DNA of 64,000 nucleotides from Aurantiochytrium sp. KH105 (GCA_003116975.1 BGKB01000011.1:62001-126000), one strand, 5' to 3'; shown: positions 9,600 through 20,800, counted from the stretch's first letter. The notes: generated by a model from the letters alone, not told the origin. Translations and numbers: made by a program.

Positions 9600-10299
9600 C
9601 TCGAACGAAGCAACACCTTAGTCAGTCGTCCGTTGCTCTTGCTGATTTGGAGTATCGCCTCGATCCCGTCGTGAGTTACAAGGTTTTGGGTAAGCGGCGG
9701 CGGCGAAAGAACAGGCAATCACAATGGTCGACGAATGAGCAAAAGCTTTTGTGCGCGCCCTTCTCGCGCACCTCGCAACCAACGCGCGTCTTGCACAAGA
9801 CTCGCTTGCTTCCTGTGTAGCTCCACTTGGTCCCGCTTGGCTTCGCTTCGCTTGCCTTGACTGCGCGCCTTCACACGAAACCCGCTTCGTCGCTCAATCA
9901 ATTCAAGCCCGCCACTGCAGACAAGTTTGAAGCACGCGAGCGGCAGAACTCGAGAAAGACAAGGCACCCGGAGGCAACGCAGCGTAGCGCGCTCTACGCG
10001 AACGGACCACGACAGCGAGACGCGCTGCGACGCGGTCAGCCAGGCAGATTGCGGGAATGCTTTCGCTCCTTCTGTCACCAAAAGACCACGTTGATGAGAA
10101 ATGGAATGGTGCGGCAAGTACGAGAGATAGAGATTTCGAGTGCCCGCACTTGCGCGCCCAATCAGAAATTGGGTGCCCGCACGCCAGTTGTGCGCGAAGA
10201 CGGGCTGCAAAATCTGCTCGCTGCCCTGGGGCTACCGCGGCACGAGCGGAAAGACGACCCGACTTGCGCAAACAACGCCGCCCTCGCAAGACGAGCGAG
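9600..10299. promoter_or_regulatory. Divergent promoter region between cyclase and SH3 genes
   Basis: 700 bases between the starts of two divergent genes. The + strand changes from pyrimidine-rich (9760-9890) to purine-rich and T-poor after about 9900, matching the leader pattern seen at other genes and suggesting + strand transcription starts near there. No discrete motif is certain. Confidence 0.35.
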
Positions 10300-11238
10300 A
10301 TGGCCCCGCTGTACAAGGTGCGCTACACCTTTCGCGCAGAAGATGAGGGCGAACTAGCGGTGAGCAAGGGCGACCTTGTCAAGCTGGTGATCCCGTCGCG
10401 CCTGAGCGCGGCTGCGGACGAGGTCACTGCCGAAGAGGTTTCCAAGGACGGCTGGACGCTCGTCGAGACCCTCGCGCAACCTGTGCGCAAGGGTTATGTT
10501 CCCACAAACTACATTGTCAGGAGCGAAGAAAACGCAGCGACCGCTCGCGAGTCGCCAAGCCGCAACGAGAGAAACACCCTCTCTGCCGCAAGACCTCGCA
10601 CTGCAGGCTCGGACCGCGGGGAAACTTCAACGAGCCGTATGGGATCCCCTCGCGAGAGCTCCCCCACCGAGAGCTCGCGGGTTGGACCCATTCGAAGGCT
10701 TTCTGATCCGCGCCTGCCGCAGCATTTGCTCGAGACCCTCGAGGCCTCGGATGCCACCATCGATCTCGGCGCTGCGGCAGGGCGCTACGGCTCACAACAC
10801 GCAGTGGGGATGCAGACCCAGGCAGCTCCCAGCCCTGCACCCGCTGCACCTCGGAACGCATCATCCTACGAGCCTCAATATCAGCAGCCTCACCAACTTC
10901 AACCCTATCAGCCACCGCCAACGGACGCCGGCACGGGCGCTGGCGTCGATCTCACGCAGCTCTTTGCGGACCATGACGCCTGGCACGACAAGGTTATCCG
11001 CGAGCGAGAAGATGAATTCGCTGCCTTTGAAAACTCGCTCGACCACGTCTCTTCTGCTCTCGGTCAAGTCCAGGAGAAAAACCAAAATGTCATTTCCAAG
11101 GTACTCAGTGTAGAAGCTCAGGTCGAAGCGCTCAAGAATCAACTCAAGCAGCAGATTCAAGCCGACCGCAAGTCCCTATCGGAGCGTTTCTCCTCTCCGT
11201 ATGAATCACAGAATGGAGACGGCATCGCAGGGTTTTGA
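10300..11238 (+). CDS. SH3-domain protein with C-terminal coiled coil
   Basis: A 312-residue protein. Residues about 4-74 form an SH3 domain: an ALYDY-like first strand (YKVRYTFRAEDEGELAV), the GDLVKL strand, a tryptophan at 52 in DGWT and the closing GYVPTNY at 65-71. The RT-loop region is acidic as expected. Residues about 75-230 are Ser/Pro/Gln-rich and disordered. Residues about 235-300 are charged and heptad-like and probably form a coiled coil that dimerises the protein. The architecture suits an adaptor in cortical actin, trafficking or signalling, but no ortholog is recognised. I prefer ATG 10300 because the SH3 domain begins at once, while the in-frame extension to 10057 is Arg/Ala-rich leader sequence. 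Confidence 0.75.
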   Translation: MAPLYKVRYTFRAEDEGELAVSKGDLVKLVIPSRLSAAADEVTAEEVSKDGWTLVETLAQPVRKGYVPTNYIVRSEENAATARESPSRNERNTLSAARPRTAGSDRGETSTSRMGSPRESSPTESSRVGPIRRLSDPRLPQHLLETLEASDATIDLGAAAGRYGSQHAVGMQTQAAPSPAPAAPRNASSYEPQYQQPHQLQPYQPPPTDAGTGAGVDLTQLFADHDAWHDKVIREREDEFAAFENSLDHVSSALGQVQEKNQNVISKVLSVEAQVEALKNQLKQQIQADRKSLSERFSSPYESQNGDGIAGF

Positions 11239-12299
11239 AAATATTCTAAAAAAAGCAAGCTTCTTTTCCACTTGTGAATTTCATCGATTCCACATCGTAC
11301 GCATGAGGCACCGTCATCTTTTGCGCAGGGAAAGGTGAATTATACAGATAGAGCGTCATGGAACTGAGATCTTCTCGCCCTTCCTTTCCTTTCTCAACTC
11401 TTACTAAACGCAAGTCGTCCCTCGTTTGCCATCCATGACCTTTTTCTCACGAGCCAGAAAATGCCCAAACATCGTTGTCCTTTGAACTTGCAGTTAGGCC
11501 TTGCATCGTGATGTTGCGTGGCCAAAGCCTAACGCTTTCAGAGATCGAATCGGCCATGCTGAATTTGAATTTCGACGTCGGTCAACACCAGGGCTACCAA
11601 GCTTTTACTTTTTATTTTCTTTCAGTTCTCTTGCATGCGGGTCACTGGGTTTGTTCTTTTCCGATATCAATCAGCTGGGTGCCCATATGCCACTAGCTAT
11701 CTATCCTCGAACACGTCGCCTCTCTCTGGCAAAAGAGGACGATGAATTGCCTCTGCTGTGCTCATGACCCCCGGACGGCGTGAGGGTCCAAGTCCTTTTT
11801 TTTCTTTCTTCTGCGTGTCCAAGCGATAGGCCTAAGGTTTCCGCTAGACGGACCATGGGAAAAAGGGGAGAGGGCATTTCAATTTTTTTTTTCAATACAG
11901 ACAAGATGGCGGCAACTTGACTGAGAGAAAGGAAGACGAAGTGGAGCGGAGCACGGTCAGGTCAGGCTGGCTCCATTGCTTGACAACCAGGAGCGCAAAA
12001 GACCAGACCGCCAACGAGGCGAAGTGAGCGCTGGCGATCGATCAAGCTCTCAAGCAGGCGAGCACTTAGGCGGGCGTGCTAGCGAGCTTGCTTGCTCGCG
12101 CGCAAGACAGAGAGAGCGCGCACGATACGCGAGTGAGCGAGCGCAGTTTCTTGTCCAGTCTGAATGCTCTCGAGCAAACGTGGTCAGGCGAACGCTTGAG
12201 CGCCAGAAAGAAGTCAACCTCAATCCCTGCTTCTCCATCTCACGCTCTCTCTCGTCGGCAGCAAGACAGCCTCTGGTCGTCAAGAGCGCCAATAATACC
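11239..12299. other. 1 kb spacer and leader of the second secreted-protein gene
   Basis: The first half is AT-richer and holds a T-rich tract ending in CTTTCAG near 11625, which resembles an intron acceptor without a clear donor. From about 11970 it becomes T-poor and rich in AAGC/GAGC-type tetramers up to the ATG at 12300, as in the leader of the paralogous gene at 6975. No gene is supported. Confidence 0.5.
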
Positions 12300-13415
12300 A
12301 TGAAGATGCAAGCAGCGGTTGCCTTCGCTGCAACTCTTGTACTTGCCAGCGTGCACGAGAGTGACGCTTTCACAATTGACGACCCGACCTCTGATACCTT
12401 ATGGACCAACTATACCCCGCAAGAGCCGCTCGTTCAAGGCTCCATCGTTGCCAGCGGAGGCCCCAGTGAACTTGCCAGCGGCAATTGTACATTTGATGAA
12501 GGAACGCTTCTACAGTGGACAGTAAAAAAGTCCGACGCGACAAGCGGTGACGTTTATGGCTGCATCGATGTTGACCACTCAGGCACCTCAGAAGATTCGT
12601 GGCTACCGAGGAGCGAATCGTATCCATACGACACTGCGTACAATCCCACAGCCTTCAACTCCACTGCTCAATGGTGCTACATTGGCACAGTCAATGATGG
12701 CTCCGACAACGCGGATAATGCTGGCTTGGCAAACTACAATGCCAAAGTCGACGATAATGCAGACGGCAAATGGGATGAATGGGCGTATTGCTCCATGTCA
12801 GAGTCCGTCTATCGCTACACGAGCGTCAAAGGCTTTAGCCTCGTCAACGCCAACATGAATATCGCGGGGTACCCATGCGCCGGCACGTGGAACTATAACA
12901 ATGGCGATGACATTCAAGTCGGAGTGACCAACTCTTGCCTACCATTCGCTGACTATCCACCACAAACCGACGGTCTCGATCTTTCTGAAATTCCTGACGC
13001 ATGGAAAAAGTACTGGTGCTTTCTTGAGCCTGGGGACGATTCCGTTGGCTACAATCCGAACAAGATGGACAGCGGGTCGTACAGCGACAAAGTCTATCAG
13101 TGGGGATTTTGTCAAGACAGTGAAGATCCCTACATTGCTGTCCCAACCGCAAAGAGCTCCGTCGCGCCCACTGGCTCCACATTGTCGCCCACGCAAGCCC
13201 CGGCTGCAACTCCCAGCGTGAATCCAGGCGGGACCTCATCGCCGACCCCGGGTGATTCAAAAGAGTCCACCGAGTCTCCCTCCACGAGCTCGCCCACCCC
13301 AGACGCGGAACCAGGCAGCAACGATGCCCCTTCGCCGGCTACGATAACTGCCTTTCCAAGCGTCCTCCTGGCCCTCTTGGCCGGTCTCACTATGCAACAC
13401 TTTCAAACCTGCTAG
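12300..13415 (+). CDS. Secreted cysteine-patterned protein with mucin-like tail, copy 2
   Basis: A 371-residue paralog of the protein at 6975-8081, in the same orientation. It has a signal peptide at 1-23 (ending near SDA|F), the shared opening AFTI-x-x-PTS, eight cysteines at 63, 88, 126, 164, 193, 213, 240 and 271 matching copy 1 one for one, and the conserved blocks GYPCAGTWNYN, YWC.LEPGD and WGFCQDSEDPY. The Ser/Thr/Pro tail (about 280-345) diverges from copy 1 and ends in a more hydrophobic segment (PSVLLALLAGLTM), compatible with a GPI signal or a short anchor. The first four-cysteine module varies more than the second. Codon choice is visibly less GC-biased than in copy 1, so the two copies may differ in expression level or age. 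Confidence 0.8.
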   Translation: MKMQAAVAFAATLVLASVHESDAFTIDDPTSDTLWTNYTPQEPLVQGSIVASGGPSELASGNCTFDEGTLLQWTVKKSDATSGDVYGCIDVDHSGTSEDSWLPRSESYPYDTAYNPTAFNSTAQWCYIGTVNDGSDNADNAGLANYNAKVDDNADGKWDEWAYCSMSESVYRYTSVKGFSLVNANMNIAGYPCAGTWNYNNGDDIQVGVTNSCLPFADYPPQTDGLDLSEIPDAWKKYWCFLEPGDDSVGYNPNKMDSGSYSDKVYQWGFCQDSEDPYIAVPTAKSSVAPTGSTLSPTQAPAATPSVNPGGTSSPTPGDSKESTESPSTSSPTPDAEPGSNDAPSPATITAFPSVLLALLAGLTMQHFQTC

Positions 13416-14132
13416 ATTTTCTTCGAGTGTTTGTGTAGCAGCCCTTGATTCTATGATAGTAACTGTACTGATCTTCCTTATCCATCCACCCCATGCATCC
13501 GCACTCGAGTCCTCTTCGATTCAATGACTCTTGTTGGTCCACTACGAACAAGTACGTAGGCTCTCAGTAGGCCTAGCTAGACCTTGGTCAATCTTCAACA
13601 TCAAGGTTCTAAAGGTTCTAAAATTTTGACCGTTGGTCTAGGCTCTCACCGCATCTGTACTACGCTCTTATAGTATGCCAACGAAACGAGCGCGTTACCA
13701 CCACATCGGGGTCCGAGGGTGCATGGGATTGCTCCTTAGAATCAAACATAGTCTTTTGGATGAGCGACAAGACAGGTTGCCCGGTTCCGATTCATCTCGA
13801 CTTGCGGCCTCGCGCGCGGACGGGCGTCAGCGCCGTCTTGACGCAACACGACGAGCCACTGTCGCAAGCTAGACGAGGGCTTCGCGACGCGCGACCAAAT
13901 ACGAAGAGGAGAAGTCTCTAAAGTCTAAATCGAGAAAAGGCAGCGGAGCTCGGAGTCTGGTTGTTTTGCCGGCGCGAACGCCGCAACGAACACGCAACAC
14001 GAAAGCGCTCAAACCCCTCTCCAAACCCCATAACACGCCACCGCCGAACGCGCGTGCTTGCGACAAGACGTAACGTGAATTGGTATCGTTGAACAAGCCC
14101 AAATACATACAAGAAGTAAAGGGAAATAAACC
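13416..14132. other. Spacer before the EFHC-like gene
   Basis: Apart from the palindromic element at 13557-13648, this spacer shows only a purine-rich, T-poor segment from about 13870 that probably belongs to the leader of the gene starting at 14133. No gene is supported. Confidence 0.5.
13557..13648. repeat. Small palindromic element bounded by a 10-base direct repeat
   Basis: The decamer TAGGCTCTCA occurs at 13557-13566 and again at 13639-13648. Between the copies an imperfect inverted repeat lies at 13579-13591 (AGACC TT GGTCAA) and 13626-13639 (TTGACC GTT GGTCT). The middle holds a tandem AAGGTTCT pair. The flanking direct repeat would suit a target-site duplication of a tiny non-autonomous DNA element, but the inverted repeat does not reach the left boundary, so this is tentative. 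Confidence 0.4.
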
Positions 14133-17100
14133 ATGGAGAGTAACGAGGATGCTCGCGTTGAGATTGATCGCACGCGACATCTCCAGCGCGCCATGAGCTT
14201 GGACAAGATGCCCGCTGTCCCTGGTCTTCGACCTCCGTGCAAAGAGGGAGGAAACCCTCTTGGTCATTTCCGACGAAGCAATGCTGTCCTTCAAGCTGAC
14301 GCCGCTGCAAAGCTTGTCTCCAACAGACCCAAACTCGTATCTCTCGGCAAGGCGCCCACGCCGAATGCCAGCCTCACAGAGCTGGAAGACCACAAGACAG
14401 CGCTGCTCGAGCAGTACAAATCCGTAGAAGAGCAATTAGCCATCAAGCGTGAGCTGACGTCTGCAGATAAAAAAGGTGGCCGAGTCGGTCGAACCGACAG
14501 TAGTGACTCTCTTTTGCACTGCAAGTCAACGCCGAACCTTCGTGTGCAGCCGCGATGGCTCAAGCACGACAAGGACGTGCTGCGATTCTTTACGTTCTTC
14601 CGTGAACCAGTTTTCGAAAGCGCGCTCGAGACCTTTCGCATTCGACGCTGTGAGCTACTCTACTTTCTCGAAAACGGCGACGTGGCCGTGAACGAGCCCA
14701 AAGAACAAAACTCAGGGCTCCCTCAAGGAGTGCTTGTCAAGCGTATGCCACTCACGCACGAGGACGGATCTACTTTTGACCCGACAGAATTTTGCATTGG
14801 CCAAGAGCTTTCCATTTTCCGCGTGCGCTACCGAATCGTTGACGTCGACGAGAAAACCCGTCTGTGGCTTGCCGAGAGGGGCATCGAGGCTGGCGCTCCT
14901 GAGCCGTACCCCGAGGACCCTCATCGCCGCATGCTATCGCGTGTCGGACTCGGAAACAAAAACACATCCATCCCAGCACTGCAAGGCCAGCAACTTGGCG
15001 ATCACGCCGAGCCTCCCTCCGACGGCGCTGGCAGCATGGCGCCTAGCAAGGGGGCCCTGCGCATTTCTTGCGTGTGGGACGACAGCTCGCGCCTGTATGG
15101 CGACAAGCACTTTTTCCAGCTCAACTACTACCTTGCTGATGACACGATCGCCATCTACGAGGTTGGCGTCGCTTCCACCCTCTATAAGCGAAGCAAATTA
15201 CTGGTTGACAAGGAAAACCTGACCAAGGGCTTTGTGCAGCCAAGTGACCTTGTCTGCGGCCGCTACATCGCGTGCAATGGTCGCAAGCTCTTGCTGCTCA
15301 AGTGTCTCGATGAGTTCACGCGCGCGTACTTTCAACGCGTTTTTGGTATTTCGCAACCCATGGTCGACGTAGCCAAGCCTCCCGCAAAGGTCGTGACCAA
15401 GGTCATCCCGCCCTACAATGGCTGGGGCTCCGAGGCGGATTCGCTGGCCAACTGCATCAATCTCGTGCCCAAGGCTGTGACACAGGATTTGCACCGATAC
15501 CTGAACAATTCGGGCAAGGTGCTCAAGTTCTCGGCCTGCCTGGTTGCCCCTAAACCCGAGGACGAGGGCCGAAAGTTCCTCATCAGCTACTACATGGACG
15601 ATGACACATGTGCGATCTACGAGCCCCCGATCCCGAACTCTGGTATCGTCGGAGGCAAATTTCTTGCTCGCGGCCGCTATAAGAAGCCCGTGCTTGAAAA
15701 GAAGATCATCGACGTCGCCGCGCAGCAATCTCTCAAGGACGCCATTCTCGAAAAGATCCAGTCGAGAATGGTTGGTGGGCCGTATGGTCTCTTGCGCGCC
15801 TTTCGCAAGTTTGGGACGGATGAGCACGGTTGCATCAGCTTTGACAACTTTCGTATCGGCCTACGGTCCATTGGCGTTCTTCCTGCAGCGTTTGCGGATG
15901 AAGAGCTCCGGGCGCTCTTCAGTATGTACGATCACTCTGGGGACGATGCGATCGACTATAAAGAGTTCGTTGAACAGGTCATGCAGGACAAGGCCGTGGC
16001 TGCAAACGCCTCGCGGTACTCTGCGCGCTACATTCGCTCTTCAGACTTTTACATTGGCACCCGCATTCAGTTCATGTTCCCGCAGACGGGTGCCTGCACA
16101 CAGGAGTTTGAAATTACCAGCGCTGACAAGGACACGCTCGACCTCATGGAGGACCATCCAGACCTTTTCCCGCAAAGTAACGTCGAGGTGATCGCCACCA
16201 TGCTCGCCGAGGTCCTTGAAGAGAACCACGTCAACGTCACCGAGGCCTTTCGGGTCATTGACAGGGAGAACAACGGCTACATCCATCCTTCCCAACTCGG
16301 AGAGCTCGTGGCCAAATGGGCTCTCGACTTTGGACTCATCGGGGAACAGCTTACCAAGCATGAACGCCTCTCCCTCGTTCGTCACTACGACCGCGATGGT
16401 GACGGTCGCATCTACTACCACGAGTTTGCGGCGGCACTGCGCAAATCTAAACCACTCTACAGCTCCGGGATGGGAAGCACAGAGCGTGTCACAAAAGCTG
16501 GATCGCCCGTTGCGGCTACCTTTGAGGCGGCAACTTCGGCGCTCTTTCAAAAGCTGTCCACGTTACGGAATGCGCAAACCAACCTTTTTGCCAAGTTCAA
16601 GGAGATTGACGAGAATGGGTCAGGCGCGGTTTCATGGGACGAATTCCGCAATATGCTCCGCCGTTTCGACATTTATCTGAACAACGAGAGGGACAAACTC
16701 ACGCTCATGCGTCTTTTTGATGTTGACGCCGATGGACTCATTCGATATGAGGAGCTCCTTGAAGCTGTCATGTCGGGACAGCTTCCAAACGCCGCTGGTA
16801 GCGATGGCGCAGAGGGGCCCGATGGCGGCGACCCAGCCGACATTCTCAAGTACGAGGCCGTCGTGCAGGCTGCACAGGAGCGCGAGGACGCAACCGACCG
16901 TCTGCGCGCGCTCATGCATGTGTTCAATGCGGCCTTTTCACGCCGCCGTCATCAGCTACTCAAGGCGCTTTCATCGTATGACATTGACAATCATGGGCTG
17001 ATTTCGAAGGCGAACTTTCTTCTCGCAATCAACGCCACCAACCCAGATTTTCCGTCTTCCGTGCGCGATCAAATCGTCGACTACGTCTTCCGTGTCGTTC

Positions 17101-17240
17101 CTGTTCCCGCCCTTGGAATCGCGCCTCCGGGCGCTGGAACAACGCCCAATTTGGACTACCGTGCCTTTGTTGAAACCATGCTCACGCAGGACATCCCACG
17201 AGCAACAGCTCTCTACGGAGATTTGCAGACGAGTTCTTAG
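14133..17240 (+). CDS. EFHC/Rib72-like axonemal protein: three DM10 domains plus an extended EF-hand tail
   Basis: A 1035-residue protein. Three DM10 domains lie at about 145-245 (VLRFFTFFREPVFES), 307-412 (GDKHFFQLNYYLADDTIAIYEV) and 463-540 (RKFLISYYMDDDTCAIYEPP). The [FL]-x(2)-YY-x-x-DDT-x-AIYE signature is clear in the second and third. EF-hand-like loops follow near residues 560, 599, 709, 752, 826, 863 and 949. Those in YDRDGDGRIYYHEF and FDVDADGLIRYEEL keep the calcium-binding acidic positions, while others are degenerate. EFHC1/EFHC2 and Chlamydomonas Rib72 are proteins inside the axonemal doublet microtubules with three DM10 domains and a short EF-hand end, about 640-750 residues. 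This protein is longer because of the repeated EF-hand region. It implies a flagellated stage. The ATG has a good context (ACCATGG). Confidence 0.88.
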   Translation: MESNEDARVEIDRTRHLQRAMSLDKMPAVPGLRPPCKEGGNPLGHFRRSNAVLQADAAAKLVSNRPKLVSLGKAPTPNASLTELEDHKTALLEQYKSVEEQLAIKRELTSADKKGGRVGRTDSSDSLLHCKSTPNLRVQPRWLKHDKDVLRFFTFFREPVFESALETFRIRRCELLYFLENGDVAVNEPKEQNSGLPQGVLVKRMPLTHEDGSTFDPTEFCIGQELSIFRVRYRIVDVDEKTRLWLAERGIEAGAPEPYPEDPHRRMLSRVGLGNKNTSIPALQGQQLGDHAEPPSDGAGSMAPSKGALRISCVWDDSSRLYGDKHFFQLNYYLADDTIAIYEVGVASTLYKRSKLLVDKENLTKGFVQPSDLVCGRYIACNGRKLLLLKCLDEFTRAYFQRVFGISQPMVDVAKPPAKVVTKVIPPYNGWGSEADSLANCINLVPKAVTQDLHRYLNNSGKVLKFSACLVAPKPEDEGRKFLISYYMDDDTCAIYEPPIPNSGIVGGKFLARGRYKKPVLEKKIIDVAAQQSLKDAILEKIQSRMVGGPYGLLRAFRKFGTDEHGCISFDNFRIGLRSIGVLPAAFADEELRALFSMYDHSGDDAIDYKEFVEQVMQDKAVAANASRYSARYIRSSDFYIGTRIQFMFPQTGACTQEFEITSADKDTLDLMEDHPDLFPQSNVEVIATMLAEVLEENHVNVTEAFRVIDRENNGYIHPSQLGELVAKWALDFGLIGEQLTKHERLSLVRHYDRDGDGRIYYHEFAAALRKSKPLYSSGMGSTERVTKAGSPVAATFEAATSALFQKLSTLRNAQTNLFAKFKEIDENGSGAVSWDEFRNMLRRFDIYLNNERDKLTLMRLFDVDADGLIRYEELLEAVMSGQLPNAAGSDGAEGPDGGDPADILKYEAVVQAAQEREDATDRLRALMHVFNAAFSRRRHQLLKALSSYDIDNHGLISKANFLLAINATNPDFPSSVRDQIVDYVFRVVPVPALGIAPPGAGTTPNLDYRAFVETMLTQDIPRATALYGDLQTSS

Positions 17241-17853
17241 ACAGTCCACGACCGGCTGCAGATCGCACAAGGCCTCGAGCAGCGTGCATTATCTAAAAAT
17301 ACAAGATGTTTTTTGAAAACTTTCCAAAAATGGCAAGAACAAGACGGATGCCTCCGTGCTCTCGGTGAGAAAGCCGACACCTCTGCTGCGAAACGTGCAG
17401 GAATCAAAACAAACAGAGAATCGTGTTCCTTTTCTGGATGAGGATGACGAGACCACGATCAAATCATAAATTGCCCTTTTCTTGCGCTTGCAATCTTGAG
17501 TTTCCTTTTGGCCTCACTGGCAGCGACGCTACGCCAAGAGATGGCGTCGTCAATGAAACTCACTGCATTCCTTCACAAAGCAAGCCGACTTTTTCCCATG
17601 ACATCCTTCCCCGCGTCGATTCATTCCTTTCGTTTTATTTTTATTTTTATTTTTTTATCGGGCCTACAGACTCTCAAGGGGCTCTCGCACCTGTGCCGCA
17701 AATCCTTTCATTCCTTGTCGTGCTCCTCAGGTCGGTGCGCAGCACGTGGAGCGCAAGAAAGCATCGCGCGCAGCAACAACACACGGGCGAACGGCGAGGC
17801 GGGCGCAGCGACTAGAAGTCGCGCCTCCTCGTCCAAGCGGAAGCGTTGCCACC
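17241..17853. other. Spacer and leader before the helicase gene
   Basis: T-rich sequence with a TTTTTA-type run near 17635-17660 ends at about 17731 in a pyrimidine tract (GTGCTCCTCAG). The sequence then turns T-poor up to the preferred ATG at 17854. The switch may mark transcription start or a leader intron acceptor. No gene is supported. Confidence 0.45.
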
Positions 17854-20800
17854 ATGAACGCGAAGCGCAAGGTCGAGGAGAACGCCCACGATGACACCAA
17901 ACGACCGAGGACAGCGGCTGCGCTTGCAGATATCATCGACCTCACCGTCAGTAGCTTGGACTCGCCGCCCCCAGTAAAGGCTCCACCGAGGCAGGACGCC
18001 TTTCGACTGCCTCCTGAGCCGACCAAGCCATCGTGGCAGGCAGCGGCGTCGCAGCCTCTGCCCAGTCAACCACCCCGACAGCAACATCATCAACAACAAT
18101 CTCATCAACCTCCGCCGCAGCAAATTTCGCAGCAGCAACATTCGCAGCAGCAGCAGCAGCAGCAACAACAGCAGCTGCAGAGAACACTTCCGCACACGTG
18201 GAATGTAGCTCCTGCAAGTTCATCGAGACCACCTATCAACGTTACACCATCCTCGCAGTTGCCCCCCGGACATGCAAGCAGCAAAAATGAAGTCTCGGCT
18301 AGTGTGGCCGCCAAGACTGCAATGCTCACACCTCCGCCGTCGGCTGCGTCAGTGGCGGCGAAAAAGAAAGAGGAAGTTGCTCAAAAGCTTCGCATGCAGC
18401 GTGAACAAGCAAAAACCAAGGCGCAAGCTAAACCTACCTCATCATCGTCATCATCGTCTAAAAGTAGACCTGTTAGCAAGCGCCCCACCTCTGTGATGCC
18501 GCTGCTCGATCGAAGCCTTTCGGATCAGGACTTTGCCTCGTTTATCCGACGACGCGACACAGCTCCAAAAGAGCCTGCCGAAAGTTCGAAAAGGTTGCCG
18601 AGCTCTTCGGCGTCGACAACCTCCTCTTCTTCAGGGACCACGAGCAAGAGCAGCGCAAAAGATAGCGCAAAACCAAAGCGAAAGGGGCCGTTCAAACGAC
18701 CCAAGCTTCGCCGAACGCAAAACGATTCATACTCGCGGTGGATGTCTGTACGAGTCCCAGTCTTTTTAGAAAGCTTTCTGACGTGGGACTTTACGCAAGA
18801 AGACCGCGAATTCTCTGGGAAGAAAGGCGGCAATGCTAGTAGCAACTCCAATAGTAAGCGCAATCGTCACCAGCAAGACCATCACCGGCGACAAGTGCAT
18901 GGGAAGCCTGTCGTTGGGTTTGCTGGGTCCACTGTCAAGGCAGCACCTCCAGCGCACGCTACCAATATGCAAGGCTACGGAAGCGATATGGTCCGCATCA
19001 ACCCTTCTTCTCTGCGCGACGTCCCCTTGTCATTTCGATCTTCTCAAGAGTACGCTGAGGTTTTCCTGCCTCTCGTTCTTGAAGATGCGTTTGAGGAGGC
19101 TCGCGCAAGTCTTCGCACGGGCCGCATCGCCGACCGTCACTGCCCATGGTCAGCTCGAATTTTGCCAACCAAAAAAAAGCAGCCGGGCGGGCCAACATCG
19201 AGATCATCAAGTACAGCAAGTGGGGCCGCTCTTCATACCCGAAACGAGTCCTCCACGGAAAACACATCTGACCGTCTAAAACCGGTCATGCTTCGTTTTG
19301 TGCTTCACAAGTACACTTGCAAGTCCAAAGGTGAGGTCTCCCAGCATGAGCAAGAATTTGGGCGCCTGCCGCGGTATGATTTGGCTCGCGTCGCCGAAGC
19401 AGACTATCTCAAGGCTCACGGTATGCGCAAGCACCGCACAGTCGCACCGAGTGAGCTTTCTCAGGGCGATGTACTAATTTTGTCGTCCTCGCGAAAGTAC
19501 TACGACAATCGCGGCGTGCGCACGCGGGATCTCGCGCCTACTGCTGCTCTTGCTGTAGTACATGGCTCGAGTCGTGTCAGTTTTGCGCGTACTCCGCACG
19601 CTCAAGATCCGACGGGGCGGTCTTATGAAATCGAGTGCCTCGTGCCTGTTACACTTCCGGTTAAGGCCGAGCTGCCAAGTTTTGTGTATGGATGGCGGCC
19701 TTCAAACTGCATCACTTCGTGGCGAGAGTATGACGCCGTGGCCCAGGTCGTCAGCATGAATGGTGCCAAGTACCCTTTGCTCGAAACTTTGCTTGATGGC
19801 AAAGGTAAGCTCTCGCAAGCTGAGGCTGTAAAGCAACAGCAACAAGCGCAGCAAAATGCTACTGCCTCAGGCGACGAACCAGCAGACAACGTTACCGTTC
19901 CCGGGGTTGACCTGTCGCTTTTGCAGTATCTCGAGAGCACGTACAACCCAAGTCAGTTCAAGGCAATCATCAAGTCGGCTGCGAAGACGAAGGGTTTCAC
20001 CTTGATTCAAGGGCCGCCTGGAACAGGCAAGACACACACACTCTTGGGCATCATCAATCTGCTGCATGTGAGCGTTTTCCAGCGCTATTATGACAGCCAA
20101 TTGCTCAGCCCACACCTCGAGGAAGAACAGATCGGGAACGCTGCTGCGCCGGTCGTAAAAAGCGTACCAACGAGTCGTTTGTCCGAGATGGACCGTCTCG
20201 AGCAGATGCCGCATATTCTTGTTACGGCGCCTTCCAACACGGCCGTGGACGGCATGGTAGAGAAAATCTACTCGCAGCAGTTTCGTGATGGACTTGGGCA
20301 AATGTATATTCCAGCCATGGTGCGCATTGGCAAACCAACGCAGGGGAACCACGAGAGCGCGTCGGTCTATCTTGACACACAGGTTGAAGATCTCATTCGC
20401 AAGCTGAGCTCTAACCCCCTCCAGCCGCTCAAAGAGAGAATCCAGGCCCTTGAGCTACGAGAAAAGGCTATCTTGGACGATGCCCCGCAGTTCCGTCATC
20501 GTGCAGAGTCTCTGGCCAAACAGATTCGCCAGAGTAAAGCGGCAAGTCTCAAGCACCTCGTGTGGATGGAGAACAACAAACAAAAGGCCACGATGGATCA
20601 AATTCTCGAGGAGCGACACAACGAGGCGATCCGCTTGGACCAATTGCCTGGCATGGAGGCCGATTATCGCAAGTTTGCTCAGCTCTTTCACACGGCACGC
20701 GAAAAACTGCAGGCTTGCCGTCTTGAGCTGAGTCGCTGCCGCACCATCAACAGTGCGACCTCACCAGCATCCATGCGCGCCAAGTTACGGGAATCGGTGA

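Noticed and set aside
11601-11626. Acceptor-like tract TTTATTTTCTTTCAG upstream of the second secreted-protein gene
   Set aside because: No donor with a reasonable match was found upstream; it may be ordinary T-rich 3' sequence.
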